From assembly GCA_001695595.3 (NCBI GenBank), contig MBPM02000045.1, positions 558,001 through 622,000 on the forward strand: a stretch of DNA of 64,000 bases. The letters are read 5' to 3'. Positions within the stretch are counted from its first letter, which is position 1; every line of letters begins with the position of its first letter. Source of the stretch: Plasmopara viticola (taxonomy: Eukaryota; Oomycota; Peronosporomycetes; Peronosporales; Peronosporaceae). Of the stretch, positions 35,579-48,040 are shown piece after piece. The notes beneath the pieces were generated by a model. The model ran no database searches and had not been told where the DNA came from. It worked only from the letters and a program-made list of their open reading frames with translations. The position numbers and the translations under genes were made by a program.

Positions 35579-36741
35579 TTGGATGGAAATAATTTTTCAG
35601 ACGTTCCGGTCATGGAATGGCCAATGAATAGTACTTCTCACAATGTTATTTTTGGTAAACCGTGGTTTACAGCTCATGAACCAAACATAAACTGGCGAAC
35701 GCATCAAGTCTCATTCAATACAAGCGATAATCAACCTGACCCTCCAATTGAACATGAAATTATTTCCGCGTCAGAGTTTTCAAAGAAATTAAAGAAGGCA
35801 GAATATGAAGAAGTTTATCGTATTAAAATTTGTCAAGCCTCTGTGGATGAAGAGCAAAAAGAGCCAAAACTTCAATCTTTGCTGGATTTGTTCCAAGACG
35901 TTTTTCCAAAGAAATTGCCAGATGCTTTACCGCCACATCGTTCGGCAGAGTTTGAAATGACCATGAAACCAGGAGCTCAGCCAAGTAATCGACCACCTTT
36001 TCGTCTATCACAAGTGGAACAAGATGCATTACAGAAATTTGTTAACGAAAACCTATCACGCGGTTAAATTGAATTGTCTGACTCTCCTAGGGTATCCAAT
36101 TTATTTGGTATACCAAAGAAGGATCCGAAGACAGGAACAAGTGTTTCACGTTCCGAATCATTCGATCTGGTAACGCAAACATATTGTTGCGATGGGCTAT
36201 TGATTTTCGGTATGTCAACTCTCAAACCATTGTTCCAAAGATTTCCTTGCCGCGCATTGACGAACTATTTGATAAGATGCAAGGAAAGTGTTATTTTACT
36301 GTGATTGATTTGGCGCAAGGTTATCATCAAATGCGCATTCATCCAAACAGCAAGAAGTATACCGCATTTCGTACAAGTAATGAAACCTATCAATGGTGTG
36401 TTGCACCAATGGGTCTTGCAGGAATGCCAGGAGTTTGGTCACGACTCATGCGAGTTCTATTTGGAAAATTTCTATTTGTTGTCGTATACTTGGATGATAT
36501 TTCTGTGTTTTCACACACTTATGCTGAACACTTAGTTCATTTGAAAACTGTGTTTCAAATTTTGCGAAAAGAAAAGCTATATGCTCATGTCGGCAAGTGT
36601 AAATTTGCACTCGAAGAAGTCAGCTTTTTGGGTCATACTGTATCACGGAAAGGATTGTCTGTTGATAGTTCCAAAACAGAAGCAATTGCTAAATGGCCAG
36701 TGCCATCTTCAGTTCAAGAACTTCAAAGTTTCTCGGCTTAG
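35579..36741 (+). pseudogene. LTR element reverse transcriptase
   Basis: Frame 35579-36067 carries the protease-RT linker (NVIFGKPWFTAHEPNINW) and the RT N-terminus. It ends at a stop, then continues as SPRVSNLFGIPKKDPKTG. After a frameshift near 36150, frame 36184-36741 contains VIDLAQGYHQMRI with the first catalytic Asp and VVVYLDDISVF with the YLDD box at 36487-36498. FLGHTVSRKGL follows. All RT palm motifs are present although split over frames. The usual LTNAPATFQ is GLAGMPGVWSRLM here. Confidence 0.92.
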
Positions 36742-37290
36742 CTGGTCATTATCGCCGCTTTATTCATCAATTTGCTCAAAATGTTTTGCCATTAAGCAAG
36801 ATTGTGAAGAAGGACATACAGTGGACTTGGGGGAAAGACCAAGTTCGTGCTTTTGCTAGTCTAAAGTCTGCTTTGCAGTCTGCACCTGTACTCACCTTAC
36901 CTAATTTTTCACGCCCTTTTGTACTCACTTCAGATGCGTCAGGATTGTGCATTGGTGGTGTACTTTCACAATTTGTAAATGGTCATGATCATCCTGTTGC
37001 TTTCTATTCTAAGAAGCTTGGTGTTCATGAAATTAATTGGCCGGCACATGAAAAGGAATTATTTGCAATAAAAGCTGGTCTCGACCAATGGCGTCATTAT
37101 CTTTACGGTCATCAATTTGAAATATTCACGGACAATAGCGCATGCTCGTGGCTGCTTCATCATCCTAAAGTGTCCCCTAAATTGGCAAATTATTGACAGC
37201 ATTTTCCCAGTATACTTTTACGATTGATCACATCAATGGTGCTCTTAATGTCGTCGCAGATGCTTTGTCGCGTCGACCAGACGAATGTGC
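36693..37290 (+). pseudogene. LTR element RNase H
   Basis: After a frameshift near 36735 the frame to 37196 reads FLGLAGHYRRFIHQF (RT thumb/connection) and then RNase H: LTSDASGLCIGGVL, INWPAHEKELFAIK and FEIFTDNSACSWLL, with the Asp, Glu and Asp active-site positions visible. Another frameshift near 37190 leads to IDHINGALNVVADALSRRPD in the next frame, the standard RNase H end. Confidence 0.92.
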
Positions 37291-38512
37291 TCCTTCAACT
37301 ATCGAATTTCATGAATGTGATGCTAAATGTCAAGCTCGAGGTTCTCGTTTGCGTGTTTCACCATCTAGGCCAACTCTGCTCCGGGAGGGGCCTGAGTCAC
37401 TTCAAGTTGCTGCAGTAATGATTGCATCTTATATCGAGTTGTCGCCAGATGTCCGCAAATTGTTCTATCAAGGTTATGCCAATGATCCTGAGTTTCAAGA
37501 CTCATGGACGAAGTCTGATACTGACACATTGTTTATCAAACATGACGAATTATTGTTTCTACGTACTTCCAACAAAGTTGCAAGACTTTGTGTGCCGAAC
37601 AACGATCGTTTGCGAACTCAAGTCATTTCGCAATATCATGACCCTTCTATAGCTGCTCATCCTGGCAATCGCAGAACTTTCTTGCGAGTTGCACAGTGGT
37701 ATTATTGGAAGATATTACAAAATGATATCAAGGAATATGTCAAGACGTGTGAAACTTGTACACGCTGGAAACATGACAATCAACAAAAAAATGGATTACT
37801 TATGCCAATCCCAATACCTGAGCAATCCTGGCATGTTGTGTCAATGGATTTTATAACTGGAATACCTGTTTCAAATGGTTTTGATGTCATTTTAACTGTT
37901 GCCGACAAATTGTCAAAACGTACCAAGTACGCTGCAGTGCATGCGAATGATGATGCATCTGCAACAGCCAAAGCATTCTTTGAAGCTGTAGTTCGACACC
38001 ATGGATTACCTGAAGTTATCATCAGTGACAGAGATAGCAAGTTCACTTCATCATTTTGGAAGTCTCTGATGACAATCATGGGTGTTCGACTTAGTATGAC
38101 AACAGCACATCGTGCTCAAGCCGATGGACAAACGGAACGACGAAACTTAGTCGTTGAAGATGCGCTTAGATGTATGGTGTCCTATCACGGAACAGATTGG
38201 ACAAATTACTTAGGCACCATCGAAAATGCTCATTCAACAATTGTCAGTGCATCTACTGGATATTCTCCATTTGAGATTGACACCGGAAGGAAAGAACGTT
38301 CTCCTTGGCAAAAAGGAATAAGTGAAAACGGTTCGAAAGTGAAAATTGATATTTAGGCTAAAGAGTTCGTGAAAAAAAGACAAAAGATAATTGAACAAGC
38401 ACGAAAGAATTTACTAAAAGCTCAAGCCACTCAAAAGCAACATTATGATCAGAAACGTAGAGTACATCAAGTTGAATTTCAAGCTGGAGATCTAGTTATG
38501 CTAGATACTCGT
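37291..38512 (+). pseudogene. LTR element integrase
   Basis: The frame 37193-38356 includes the zinc-binding region (HDPSIAAHPGNRRTF ... CETC) and the catalytic core, with Asp in WHVVSMDFITGIP, Asp in VIISDRDSKFTSSFW and Glu in QADGQTERRNLVVED, the D,D-35-E pattern. A stop at 38354-38356 interrupts the C-terminal part, which continues in frame as KRQKIIEQARKNLLKAQ and QKQHYDQKRR until a frameshift near 38515. It would insert cDNA into the genome; this copy is inactive as written. Confidence 0.92.
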
Positions 38513-38540
38513 TGAATCTCTAAGAGATGCTGCCAAAGTT

Positions 38541-38963
38541 ATGAAAAATAAACGAGCGAAATTTGCAGCAAGAAAAGTTGGGCCATATAAAATCATCAAG
38601 ATGATAAATCCCAATGTGGCAAGACTCAACTTGCCACCAAGCATGAAGAGAATCAATGCGACCTTCAATGTCGATGTATTGTCGAAGTACGAGCCGACAC
38701 CAGAAAAGTTCTTTAGTCGTCCTATCCCTAAAGCGTCGAAGTTTGTGGACAATGACTCAGCTGATCAGCTTCAAATCATTCAACGTGTTTTGAAGAAGAT
38801 ACAATTTGATCGCCAACCCGAATGGCTTGTCCAGTGGCATGGTGAAACAGAAGAAGAAGCTAGCTGGGAAAAAGCAAAAGATATTCGACACGTAGCTCAT
38901 TGGAATGATCTCGTTGCCGACTTTAAACAGCGACAACAAGAGATCAAATTGGGGAGGATGTAA
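38541..38963 (+). pseudogene. LTR element integrase tail with chromodomain-like region
   Basis: A 140-residue frame. It starts with KVGPYKIIKMINPNVARLNLP and INATFNVDVLSKYEP, the GPY/F-type module that ends gypsy integrases. It finishes with RQPEWLVQWHGETEEEASWE, which fits a chromodomain (consensus YLVKWKGYxxxxxTWE). Chromodomains steer insertion to particular chromatin. The frame ends within the polypurine tract and the first bases of the 3' LTR. Confidence 0.85.
38947..38958 (+). other. Polypurine tract
   Basis: Purine-rich AAATTGGGGAGGA-type run directly before the TG of the 3' LTR, where plus-strand DNA synthesis is primed in LTR elements. Confidence 0.75.
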
Positions 38964-39269
38964 GGAACCACACTCACATGTTCTAGAACCATTCTAAAAT
39001 GTCAGTGAGCGTAAGTACAAACATCCTATATGTTTTCGATAATAAAACTTATCCCACATTCAAGGAGAGATGATACACATATTCATATTAATCAATAGGA
39101 AAGGCGACGTACCAGGAGGAGTGACTTACATGAGAAAAACAGTAGGAAGAAAGTGGATAGGTTACAGATCAGTCTAAGAAATAACATCACTTTTTTAGTT
39201 CGCCACAAATCTTCAAGTCAACCTAGAACCTACAGTCCAACACCGCCGACCAACACCCAAATCCTCACA
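38959..39269 (+). repeat. 3' LTR
   Basis: 311 bp, same ends as the 5' LTR and followed by the CCTTT target duplication at 39270-39274. Confidence 0.95.
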
Positions 39270-39274
39270 CCTTT

Positions 39275-39585
39275 GAAGTATACGCGCATTTGGAGGGGTA
39301 TATGGTATATGTGTATTCAAAAAGAGTTTGAAATCAGAGAAATCTGTGACACAGATCATACTAATCGTCCATATTTGTCAAGATCATGACATGATAAGTT
39401 TTACAATCTGATAGATTTTGAACTGATTCTAAGAGCAAGATGAAAAAGAGTGCGGCATTGAACTCATTCAAGTCAAAAAAACTAAATTGATATGCCAAAC
39501 GTACAATTGGAGATCACCGACTATATTCTCCTAGACTCGTCATCGTCACTTATTAACGGACTGACTGTCTCGCAACGTACGTAGA
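39275..39585. other. Effector 3' flank, unit D
   Basis: Continuation of the flank interrupted by the LTR element. It aligns with about 23255-23578 in unit C. Non-coding. Confidence 0.5.
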
Positions 39586-41238
39586 CTAAGACGATGGGCT
39601 CTTCCCATTTGGCTTTAGCATATAAGCAATGCTATTCGCGGTCGAGTAACCTTCTTTTTTTAACTCTCTATTCACCATGTCTAGAAGGAATTCGGAATCA
39701 CCATAGTACTTTTTCACGATCTGCGCAATTTTTACATCGGATTGCGGGCCGTAATATTGAAAGGTGAACCAGTCCCAGACATTCAACGCGGGGTGCGTAA
39801 AAAGTTTGTCGCCAGCTTTATGCAGTTGAAGACGGTCAAAAGCGCCGTCTTTGTAAAAAAATCGTTTTCCAATTGTTAAAGAGTGCCGCTTCCACACTGG
39901 ACACACGTTTTGTGATGATCGGATTGACTGTCTTCATGACTATCATGCTCGCTAATTGGTCCTCGGTCAATTGGACTAGCAATGTCTCAAGTAATTTAGC
40001 ATCTTTTCCATGACGTCGCAATTCATAAGCAAACCACATCTCTAAAAGCGGACTCTCTGTCATGTCCACAACTTTCATTTCTGCCGATTTGAGCCCAAGA
40101 AAGTTAAGCACATCGCTTGTCGTCATTTTTTCATAATCCCACTCTACAAACAGCTTTTTTAATGCGTTTGTAGCCATTTCGCGCGTGCTCTCGTCTTTTT
40201 GCGCTGCCGCAATGACGGTAGCGAGGGCCTCGACTTTGACTCCACGCTGATTTCACAAGCCGTTTACCATGCCGGTCACCAATTCTTCGTAATCAACGCC
40301 AATCAACGCCCGTTCAGCGCAAAAAGCCAAATGCTGAGAGCTGAAGAATCTACAGCGCCATATTTGACGAAAACAGACTTTACGTAGTCAAGTGAGTCGT
40401 ATATCTCTTCCGAGGATTTTTGCCAGGACAGCGTATACATCACATTATTACCAACGCTTCCCTCTTGGAGATCAACGTTCAGAGCTCCAAGCATTTCAGC
40501 CAAGTGAGCAACGCCAAATCTTTGCTTTTGCATACTGTACAATTCATCGTATATTGGCTGCTCGTTTGATACATATTCTCGCGGAAGCTGACGAGCAAAC
40601 GAGACGTATGTCTCCAAGAGCGGATTCTTGAAGACGTTGTCCTTGTCGGTATCTAGTTTCAAGGCACAAAAGATATCAAGCGCTTTCTTGTTCGCTACCC
40701 AATCTCTCATCAAAAGGTCGTAATAGTGTTTGGCCACGGCTTTCGTCTTTAAAGACGCTAGACCATCGAGTACAAGGGTAGCCAGCTCATAATCACCAAA
40801 ATGTTTTTTAGCTCACGAAACAAGGCCCCATAAGCCTCTGCAGAGTCTTCGTAGGCGTCGAGGACATCTCGGACCCACTTTTGATACTGTTCACTAGCGA
40901 ATAAATTCGTCTTTACAGCTTTTTTTGTTGGTTTTCTCGATTAAGCTGGTGATCACCTTCTCTTTGTCAGAAGTGGGCCCTGTACGCAGACTCGGCGCCA
41001 CATTTCTTAACGTCACTGTATCCTTTGCGAGGACGTTATCCAACATCAATGCATCCTCCGCGAGGACATTACCCACCATCTTTTCCTCAAAGCGGTCAGT
41101 GTGTGTATCCTCTGCTGCTGACAAGCTCCTCATGTGACTCTGGGCTTGGGCATCCACCGCTATCATGGCCTTGGTACTTGCCATGACTGTGAAAGCCGAA
41201 AGCAACATGAATTGGCCCAGGAATATAGGCTTGAGCAT
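39586..41238 (-). pseudogene. Five-module RxLR-like effector pseudogene, multiple frameshifts
   Basis: Starts at 41238 with a leader like the intact copies (MLKPIFLGQFMLL). It has RSLS and a FEEK in place of FEER, and an extra short repeat just after (NVLAED / NVLAKD). The remaining length matches the intact five-module copies but lies in pieces: 40894-41238, 40303-40737, 39836-40177 and 39586-39906. Breaks of one or a few bases are visible near 40920, 40803, 40315, 40256 and 39850. Module aromatics are still recognisable (PLLETYVSFA, PLLEMWFAYE, HPALNVWDWF). The LTR element sits about 0.3 kb past its 3' end. Confidence 0.9.
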
Positions 41239-43340
41239 TGCTTGTTAAGTTGAATAATGACAAGTTGCGTAAGCACATTCGCTGCCTTCCGATCACAACC
41301 CTGCTCGTTATCATACGGTGCAATAGACGTGTTACGATCATATGCCATTAGATGGGTTTGAAGCCCCTCTTGTTGCTAAATGTCGACACCCGCAGATTAA
41401 GCGTTTTTTCGCGGGCCACCTTCTCGTTCTTCTGATATGTTTAAGCTTAGTACAATTGTTTTCAGTAGCGCAACGCTATGTAGAATTACGGTTTGCCTAA
41501 CAGCACAAGCAACATGAAATATACTATTTGAATTAAACTCCGATACAGAATGAGCACGTACTAGCTGAAGTCATGTGTTGTATGCAACAATAAGCTGCTG
41601 ACCAATCAGATGGTATATATAAAGATTAAAACATCCTTCTGCGAGTTTTGATCTATGGACCCAGGTTTCTATTAATGCTGTACCGTAAGCCAAATACAGC
41701 AACATTTTTCCCCACATTATGGCGTCCGTAAAAATTGGTATATGTGTCTTTCACGCATCATCTTATCACGCCGGTCTTTATCACGATGAAGCAATGCCAA
41801 TGTGTATCGCATTTGTGACCCCATGTATTAGTACTTAGAAGTGTTATCTGTCAGTCTTCTTCTCCAACCTCGCAATATGCAAGCTCATAGCTGTCGGATT
41901 TGATGCTGCGGACAAATTCTCAGAATGCGATGGTAAATTTAAACCAGCTAGCTTGCCAAGAGAGGATTTACATATCGAGAGATAAATGCTGAAGATGCGG
42001 TAACACTCGCTGCATATTGATGCCGCCAAGGTAATTACGGGACCGAATCACGAGCGAGCTCCTCAGCGTGCTGAGCATTGTGCTGTCAAAATCCCATTGC
42101 GTTCATGTGTGAGCGAAGCGAACAACAATGGCGCCGACGCGGCGCGGTTGCTGACCGATTGTTTGATAGCTGATGTGCAGTCCACTGTGCAGTATATCCA
42201 TCAACGTTTCAAATTTACAGTGTTCGTGTAACCGAGATATGGGTGATGCTACTTTCGTCACGTAAGATTTAAATAGATGCATGTTCTGTTGTATTTTGTC
42301 CTCGCATTGCGGCTTACAACATCAACACGTAACAATTTCCCTTGCATGAGGCATACATAGTCACTGTGATGTGGTACTCTTTCGATAGTCCAGCGACGAC
42401 TTCGAATGGTTCGCATTGGTCGTGCAGGTCAGACATGTTACGAGCATTGAGCTGACGAAATCGATTAATATTATGTCTCGCCACCTGAGAAATTTAGATT
42501 AAGTTACTTTGCTGCTTCCGCATGGCCTCGTTGGTAAGCGGCGCTATTGGAATTTCCTATAACATACGACACTTTTTTCGTGCAAAACGCGAGTATAAAA
42601 AAAGGTACAAAAAAATATTGTTAGGGAAATAGCCGGCCTTTGTTAATAAAAAGCTTGACACGCTACTAATCGGCATATGTACCGATTTACATAGCGAGGT
42701 ACTCAAAGCAATGACTCTGGACTCGGTTCCTTTTATCAGAGAGTATAGTAAGGACCACAATACAGATGTTCCACCGACTATCTTGATCTTTCATGAGTTC
42801 GCACTTTTGCATTCCGTTTCTGTAGAAATTTATGACAAAATTTGGACGACCATTGATTTCTTACGAAATACCAACCCAATGCCCTACTTTCTTTTTAGTC
42901 TATGATGCCCATTTTCAGTTCATTGTGCACCACCAGCACCAAAGCCATGTCGTTAGATGTCGTGCCCGACTGCAGATACCATTGACTGTGCTTTTAATGA
43001 CATAAGTGCGGACGATAAAGCTCGATACCAGTACGAATGGTAGGCAAATAATCAATCGATCAATAAGAACCAATCATTTTTTTGTGGGTAAGAAAGATTA
43101 ATGACCGCGCTGTAACGAAGCCAAACGATCGATGGATATCGATCTCCTAATGCGCCTGAATTTTTTTTGTCTCTGACTGTCCCTAGAACAAAGAAATGCA
43201 ATATTCAAACCATCGTCATTAATTAAGCTTCAAAAGTGAGGTGTAATCTGAATGCTTCATTCTCAAAAAGAGAAGGAGATGATAGAGCTCGTTTGTGTGT
43301 TGTTAACCAAAACTAGTAGATAGTCGATCACCAACCAACC
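41239..43340. other. Effector-upstream intergenic block, unit E
   Basis: Starts with the conserved upstream block (41315-41356). It then carries the 'ggcgccgacgcggcgcgg' block near 42130-42148 and the single-arm version of the unit D hairpin near 42390-42425. After that comes the leader-like sequence with the 'cccgactgcag' landmark near 42965. No gene was recognised; the short ORFs here are not conserved. Confidence 0.5.
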
Positions 43341-46300
43341 ACATATCTTCCTGCACGCCTCCTCCGCGCAAGGTGCTGTATGACTTTGTCACACCTCGTT
43401 GCACTTTGTTGTGAAATCTTCGTATTCGCTGGTAGATCAACCACCATTACCCCTGCAAAGAGCCCTAATTTTTGTTTTTTTATTAAACAAGGTAGACGTG
43501 AGCTTTATATATATTTATCAAACAGAATAGTTGACGGCCTTATTACTTGGGCGCCACTTTTTGAAAAGAAGTAAGATCTATATGCCCGTGGACAGCTTGT
43601 AGGCAGGCCCGCCTCGCACTCAGCTCTTGGTGCAGGAACCAATGATAAGATTGCTCAATTGAAAAGAGTAAGGCTAGAGACCGTAGATATAAAGCTCCTA
43701 CAAAAGTACGGTCCATTTCTCAGAGACTTCAGTGCTCTTGAGTTTTGCAATTTTGCAACAGCCGTTACTCTGGCTACGGTAAGCAAAAGCATATATTCTA
43801 AGCTTGTCTCAAGGGCCAACAAATTGGATCTTTGGCTCATTTGAGGGCTTTAAGGGGTCGCTGTCAGAAGCTGCTCTCTCAGAGACAGTAAAATGTTGGT
43901 CACCTGTAAAGGTGCCGTTAGAAAGAACTTAGACCTCATGGTGTGCGTAAGGTTGATATACACCACAAAAAGTTGGATTTTAACAGATCGGCAGCTTTCG
44001 AAGTCGGTACTAGCAGTGTAAAGCTGCTAGTGTACACGCACATAAACGAGTATATCAAATTTGCCTTCGATCTAGGTAGATTGCAAATTTTGCGTGCCAA
44101 CATTGAATTCCGGTCAACCAAAATGGATGATTTGTGTCGTATGGGATTCACCATACAAGTCATTTTTGATTCGACTCGATAAGCCTATATAAACATAAAA
44201 TTGATCTGGCTATAAGATTTGGAGACTAAAAGAGTACATAGGTCATTCTTGTCTTTGACATGGATATGTGCGACTTGTTCGTGTGCATGCCGTGACTAAA
44301 AAAGCACGAGTCGTTTATTTATTAGCGGGCCAAAGCTATGGTTGCTAGCCGCCCACTTTTGCGTGACATGAGTCAAGGCAATTCTTTTTCGCACCTGCTG
44401 TACGCAAAACTTTTAGTTAGTTAATTACACGCGCGAAGTAAATTTGAGATATGCGATGCTGCCGACCTTCTTTTAAGGATAGATGCGACGACGTCTTTGA
44501 AGTCGTTTTAGCGGGTAACTAAGTTCACTGACTACCACAGACGCTAATGGTGACATTTTATTACAGGTAGCCCCAGGTGGGTAACAACATAGCACCAATA
44601 ACTGTAGGGAACAAAGCTCTCCGAGCCTAGAGCATAAGTCTGCAACATAAAGCGAAGCAAAGACTCATAGATGGGTTACCCAGACCCACGAATAGCATAT
44701 ATCATAGCTCAGCCAAAACATTAATTATACAAATTAAAATTAATTTGTGTCATGACAACCTTTGAGTTGACAACGATTTCTATTGCACAAGGATTAGTGG
44801 CAGCGCATCCGGTTTTTATATATAAGGCTTCAGAGCTATTTATCCTTGAAGAACTCAGATCCACTGAGCTCTGAGCCAAATTTGAGCCGGGAAATATATC
44901 AGAGACATTGTTTTTAAGATGAAAACTCGCCTTAAGACCATTGAAGCATCCTACGGTTCACGGTGTTTCAATTAGAGCTGGTCAAATACAAATCTAATAG
45001 CCACAGTGTGGAATTGGAAGGTAAGCACATTATCTGGAGATCGATGCAGTAGCACGTTATATACGACGTTTCGATTCTTACATGGACAAGATGTATAGTA
45101 GGCTGTTAGGTATTTCTTATCGTTTATCTTCTGAAGAGTTCCGGTGTTTTTTATTCAGATTTGAGGTTCGTGATGCCACCACGAACATTTGTATGGGTAG
45201 AGGAGTAAGGCACAGGATCGTGCTAGGCATAAAGCAATGTGAGGTCATCAACGCCTTTTCCGCCAAACATATAAGGAATAGTATGGTGCGGGAGTCGAAA
45301 TTTTGTATTCATCATCGACGATTTGTACTATATTGTAAAGCAAAAATGGCGACCAATTAATGTAAATGACAAGCAATTCACCGCAACGGTATTGAATAAA
45401 ACGCCTAAGACGTGAGTCGTAACAGCATGTTAAAGAGGTGTGGTTTTTGGTACTATTAAACCCGGTCTCAAGGCGGCAGGTATGATTTGCGGCGTGCTTT
45501 AATGCAACAAAGTTAGTAAGCGCTCCTGTAACATTTACTCGCCTTGTGGCACTGCTGCATTAAAAGTTTTACTCGGATACTATAATTTCGTGCATAGTCG
45601 TTCTGACGCAAAATCAGTCCTTAAAGCTGAAATTGCAAGTTTTTGAAATCACGGAAGCCAACAGGTCTTTTATCGACATTGACAATGCGTTAATGTGGCA
45701 GTAGAGACGAAGACACCCGGCTGCGTTGTGATCAGTTATTGAGCACAAAAAAAGCGAAAGTTAATGTGGCTCGGCCAGCACCACTTTTTTACAACGTTCG
45801 AGGAATTGACTGGAAAACTGCTGATTATGCGGGTTGTATTCTTACCTACTATAGACGATTATTGAGTGGTACTGAGAGCACGAGTTTGCTGTAAGAAAGG
45901 ATCAAAAAGTTTTTAGCAAGCACCAGAATGGCTGGACCAAGCTATACAAATCGTTTTTTTGCAACGGTTCTGCTAACATCATTAGTTGTGCGCCACTGCA
46001 ACTCAATGACGATGGCCATGAGCGACCCATCCTAATTGACTCCGGGTGTCTTGAACTGTCAAATGGAACTGTCTCGCTTTTGACATAATGTTGCTTGTTA
46101 TCAAGTGAGCGCTCAATCTTTTTTTTTAATTCATCTTTAGGCTTTGAGCCCTGCGAAGTCTATGAATTCCACGCATTTCTGAAGATGGCGGTAAGTTACG
46201 CCCATCTTGCAAAAAAAAAGAAAGTAGGGTGGTATTCCTCGGGAATACAAGTCTAAAATGCTTGCCGACACCCTTTCGCGCAGATTAGACTACAAGTTGG

Positions 46301-47691
46301 TCTAAATGAACAGGATCAAAGGCTTCGTGGACTAGGGAATTCGAAGGGTATATAAAACAGATGCCAAATTAAAGCCTTATTTATCGCAGGCTAAAAAGCC
46401 AAAGTCAAGTGGTGTAACTCTCGACAGCGACAATATAAACATCGTTTTGTTTAAACAAAAGACTTGGTCTACAAAACGCTAAACAAAAGATTCATATTGA
46501 GTCGTTGTTCTTACTTTTATAGCCATGAAGTACGATATACATTTGGCGATCCTTAAAGTCGCGAACAGCCGTTTTGTTTGCTTCCACAACACATCGGCGA
46601 CTCCACAAAGTAGAGGAGGATGTGAGAACCTGTTTTACCTGACAAAAAGTAAAACCCAAGGCTTATACGCCAGTTCCTTCACAAAACCTACCTATGCAAG
46701 CGGACTCTCGAAAGCCTATAAGGCCCGATATTTTCTTGGCTTAGCGAGATTAATGGTACCATAAGCGCAATACCCCTTCAGCAGGATACTGACTTTCAAC
46801 GCAGTTGGTAGACCTCGTGCAAAGAGGCGCAGCGATCAATCAGACTGTAGATGATGGCTAAAGATATTTCTATTTTGTAAAGGATCATATATCCACCAGG
46901 ACCACAAGCGTTTTGTCGCGCACGAACCTAATCGCCTCACGATAAAAAAGACGGCCGAGGCAGAGGTGGTGTACTATGACGCTCATCGACCGTCATAGCC
47001 ATACCACTTCCTTGTGAAGTGAGTTTTGGAGTAAAGGTACTTTCACGGAAGAGGCAGGATTTTCTTGTGAAGCAGTGCGGTTATACTTTCTTATAAAACT
47101 AATGGAAGTCAACAAATCAGCTTCAAAATTATGTATCGAACACCACTGCTTTCACTGCGAACCTCACGCACTACTTGGCTGTTCTCCGATCGAACGCTTG
47201 TGCTTGGTGAGCCAAAAATCACGATCAACAACCATTACGAGACCTAAAAGCACGAAAAGCAGTCACAACGGAATGCTTATATATATTTGAATCTACGGGC
47301 AAATTATGAGTTCGCGACCAACGAAGTGGCTGTGATCTCCTGAAAAGTTACAACGGTTGTATAGGTTCTATAGCATCGAGGTTGAGGCCTCTGCTTTTGC
47401 TCGGCATGAGGTACGCGTAGCTCAAGGGGCCAGTTTGATAGCTCCGCAAAATTTTCTTATGCGGACATTTCCGGCACCGGGTGTCATGCCCGTTGTACTT
47501 GCGCCTCATAAATTTTCGGGGGGGGGAAGGATTTTTAGCGGTGAATTAGTACGGAAGCTTTACCCTTTACTTTCAGTAAAAACGGAATTGATGGACGAGT
47601 GGAAAGGAACATTTGGCAAAGCTTTGATAGGCTCAAATTCGTCGTCGACTGTCAGCAGACTTCTAATCTGCGACCTAAAATATTTAACAAC
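43341..47691 (+). mobile_element. Unit E: decayed Ty3/gypsy relic
   Basis: Recognisable plus-strand remnants: the linker FDMDMCDLFVCMP near 44250-44300, an RT part near 45570-45750, an RNase H part near 45955-46300 (QLNDDGHERPILID), and a degraded integrase near 46610-46790. On the minus strand near 47240-47200 an integrase-core-like VVDRDFWLT can be read. ORFs such as 43659-43844, 45082-45360 and 47357-47800 are accidental open stretches of the relic, conserved only as DNA between units. Confidence 0.65.
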
Positions 47692-47702
47692 ATGCTTTCT
47701 TG

Positions 47703-48029
47703 TTTTCGGAAAAGGTTGGGGTGACGCCCTCCTTCCCAGCGCGGGGGCTAAATGCTCGCGCGCTTCGGGCAGGTGCTCTCGGGCATCTGCAGGTCTCTAA
47801 CGAGTCTCATTCTCGACGCGACGGTCTCCAGCACTAGGGCGCCACCTGGGCTCTTATCAAGTCAGAACTACACAAAATAATGGAAGACCCTCACGGCCTC
47901 GGTGCTGGCTGCACTGCCCGCCGAACGAGACCCGACGTATGCGGACACCACTCTATGCCGTGGACTAGCCAGACTGAGCCTAGCACGTGCATAACTTGGC
48001 AACGCGATAACGTAATACAATACAATACA
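47703..48029 (+). mobile_element. Non-autonomous LINE derivative, copy 4
   Basis: A 327-bp copy with a perfect 11-bp target duplication ATGCTTTCTTG (47692-47702 and 48030-48040). It has a full 5' end and a tail of AATAC-type pentamers instead of ACATT. It shares the internal junctions with the other copies but shows a few private substitutions. Confidence 0.92.
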
Positions 48030-48040
48030 ATGCTTTCTTG

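Larger units (their letters stand above)
33413..39269 (+). mobile_element. Full-length Ty3/gypsy LTR retrotransposon with chromodomain-like tail (5857 bp)
   Basis: Bounded by 311-bp direct LTRs that begin TGTAAGG and end CTCACA. It sits in a 5-bp target duplication CCTTT (33408-33412 and 39270-39274). The order gag, protease, RT, RNase H, integrase, chromodomain-like tail defines Ty3/gypsy. By hand count the LTRs differ at about 13 positions plus two single-base indels, so the insertion is not brand new. In-frame stops (near 34604, 34838, 35507, 36067, 38356) and frameshifts (near 35500, 36150, 36735, 37190, 38515) break the coding region, so this copy cannot move by itself. It lies in the 3' flank of the unit D effector; the same flank in unit C is uninterrupted. 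Confidence 0.96.

Noticed and set aside
33413..39269. Retrovirus-like element with an envelope gene
   Set aside because: After integrase there is only a GPY/F plus chromodomain-like tail, then the polypurine tract and LTR; no room for an envelope.
45082..45360. 92-residue ORF as a small novel gene in unit E
   Set aside because: The DNA aligns with broken relic sequence in units C, D and G; the open frame is not kept there.
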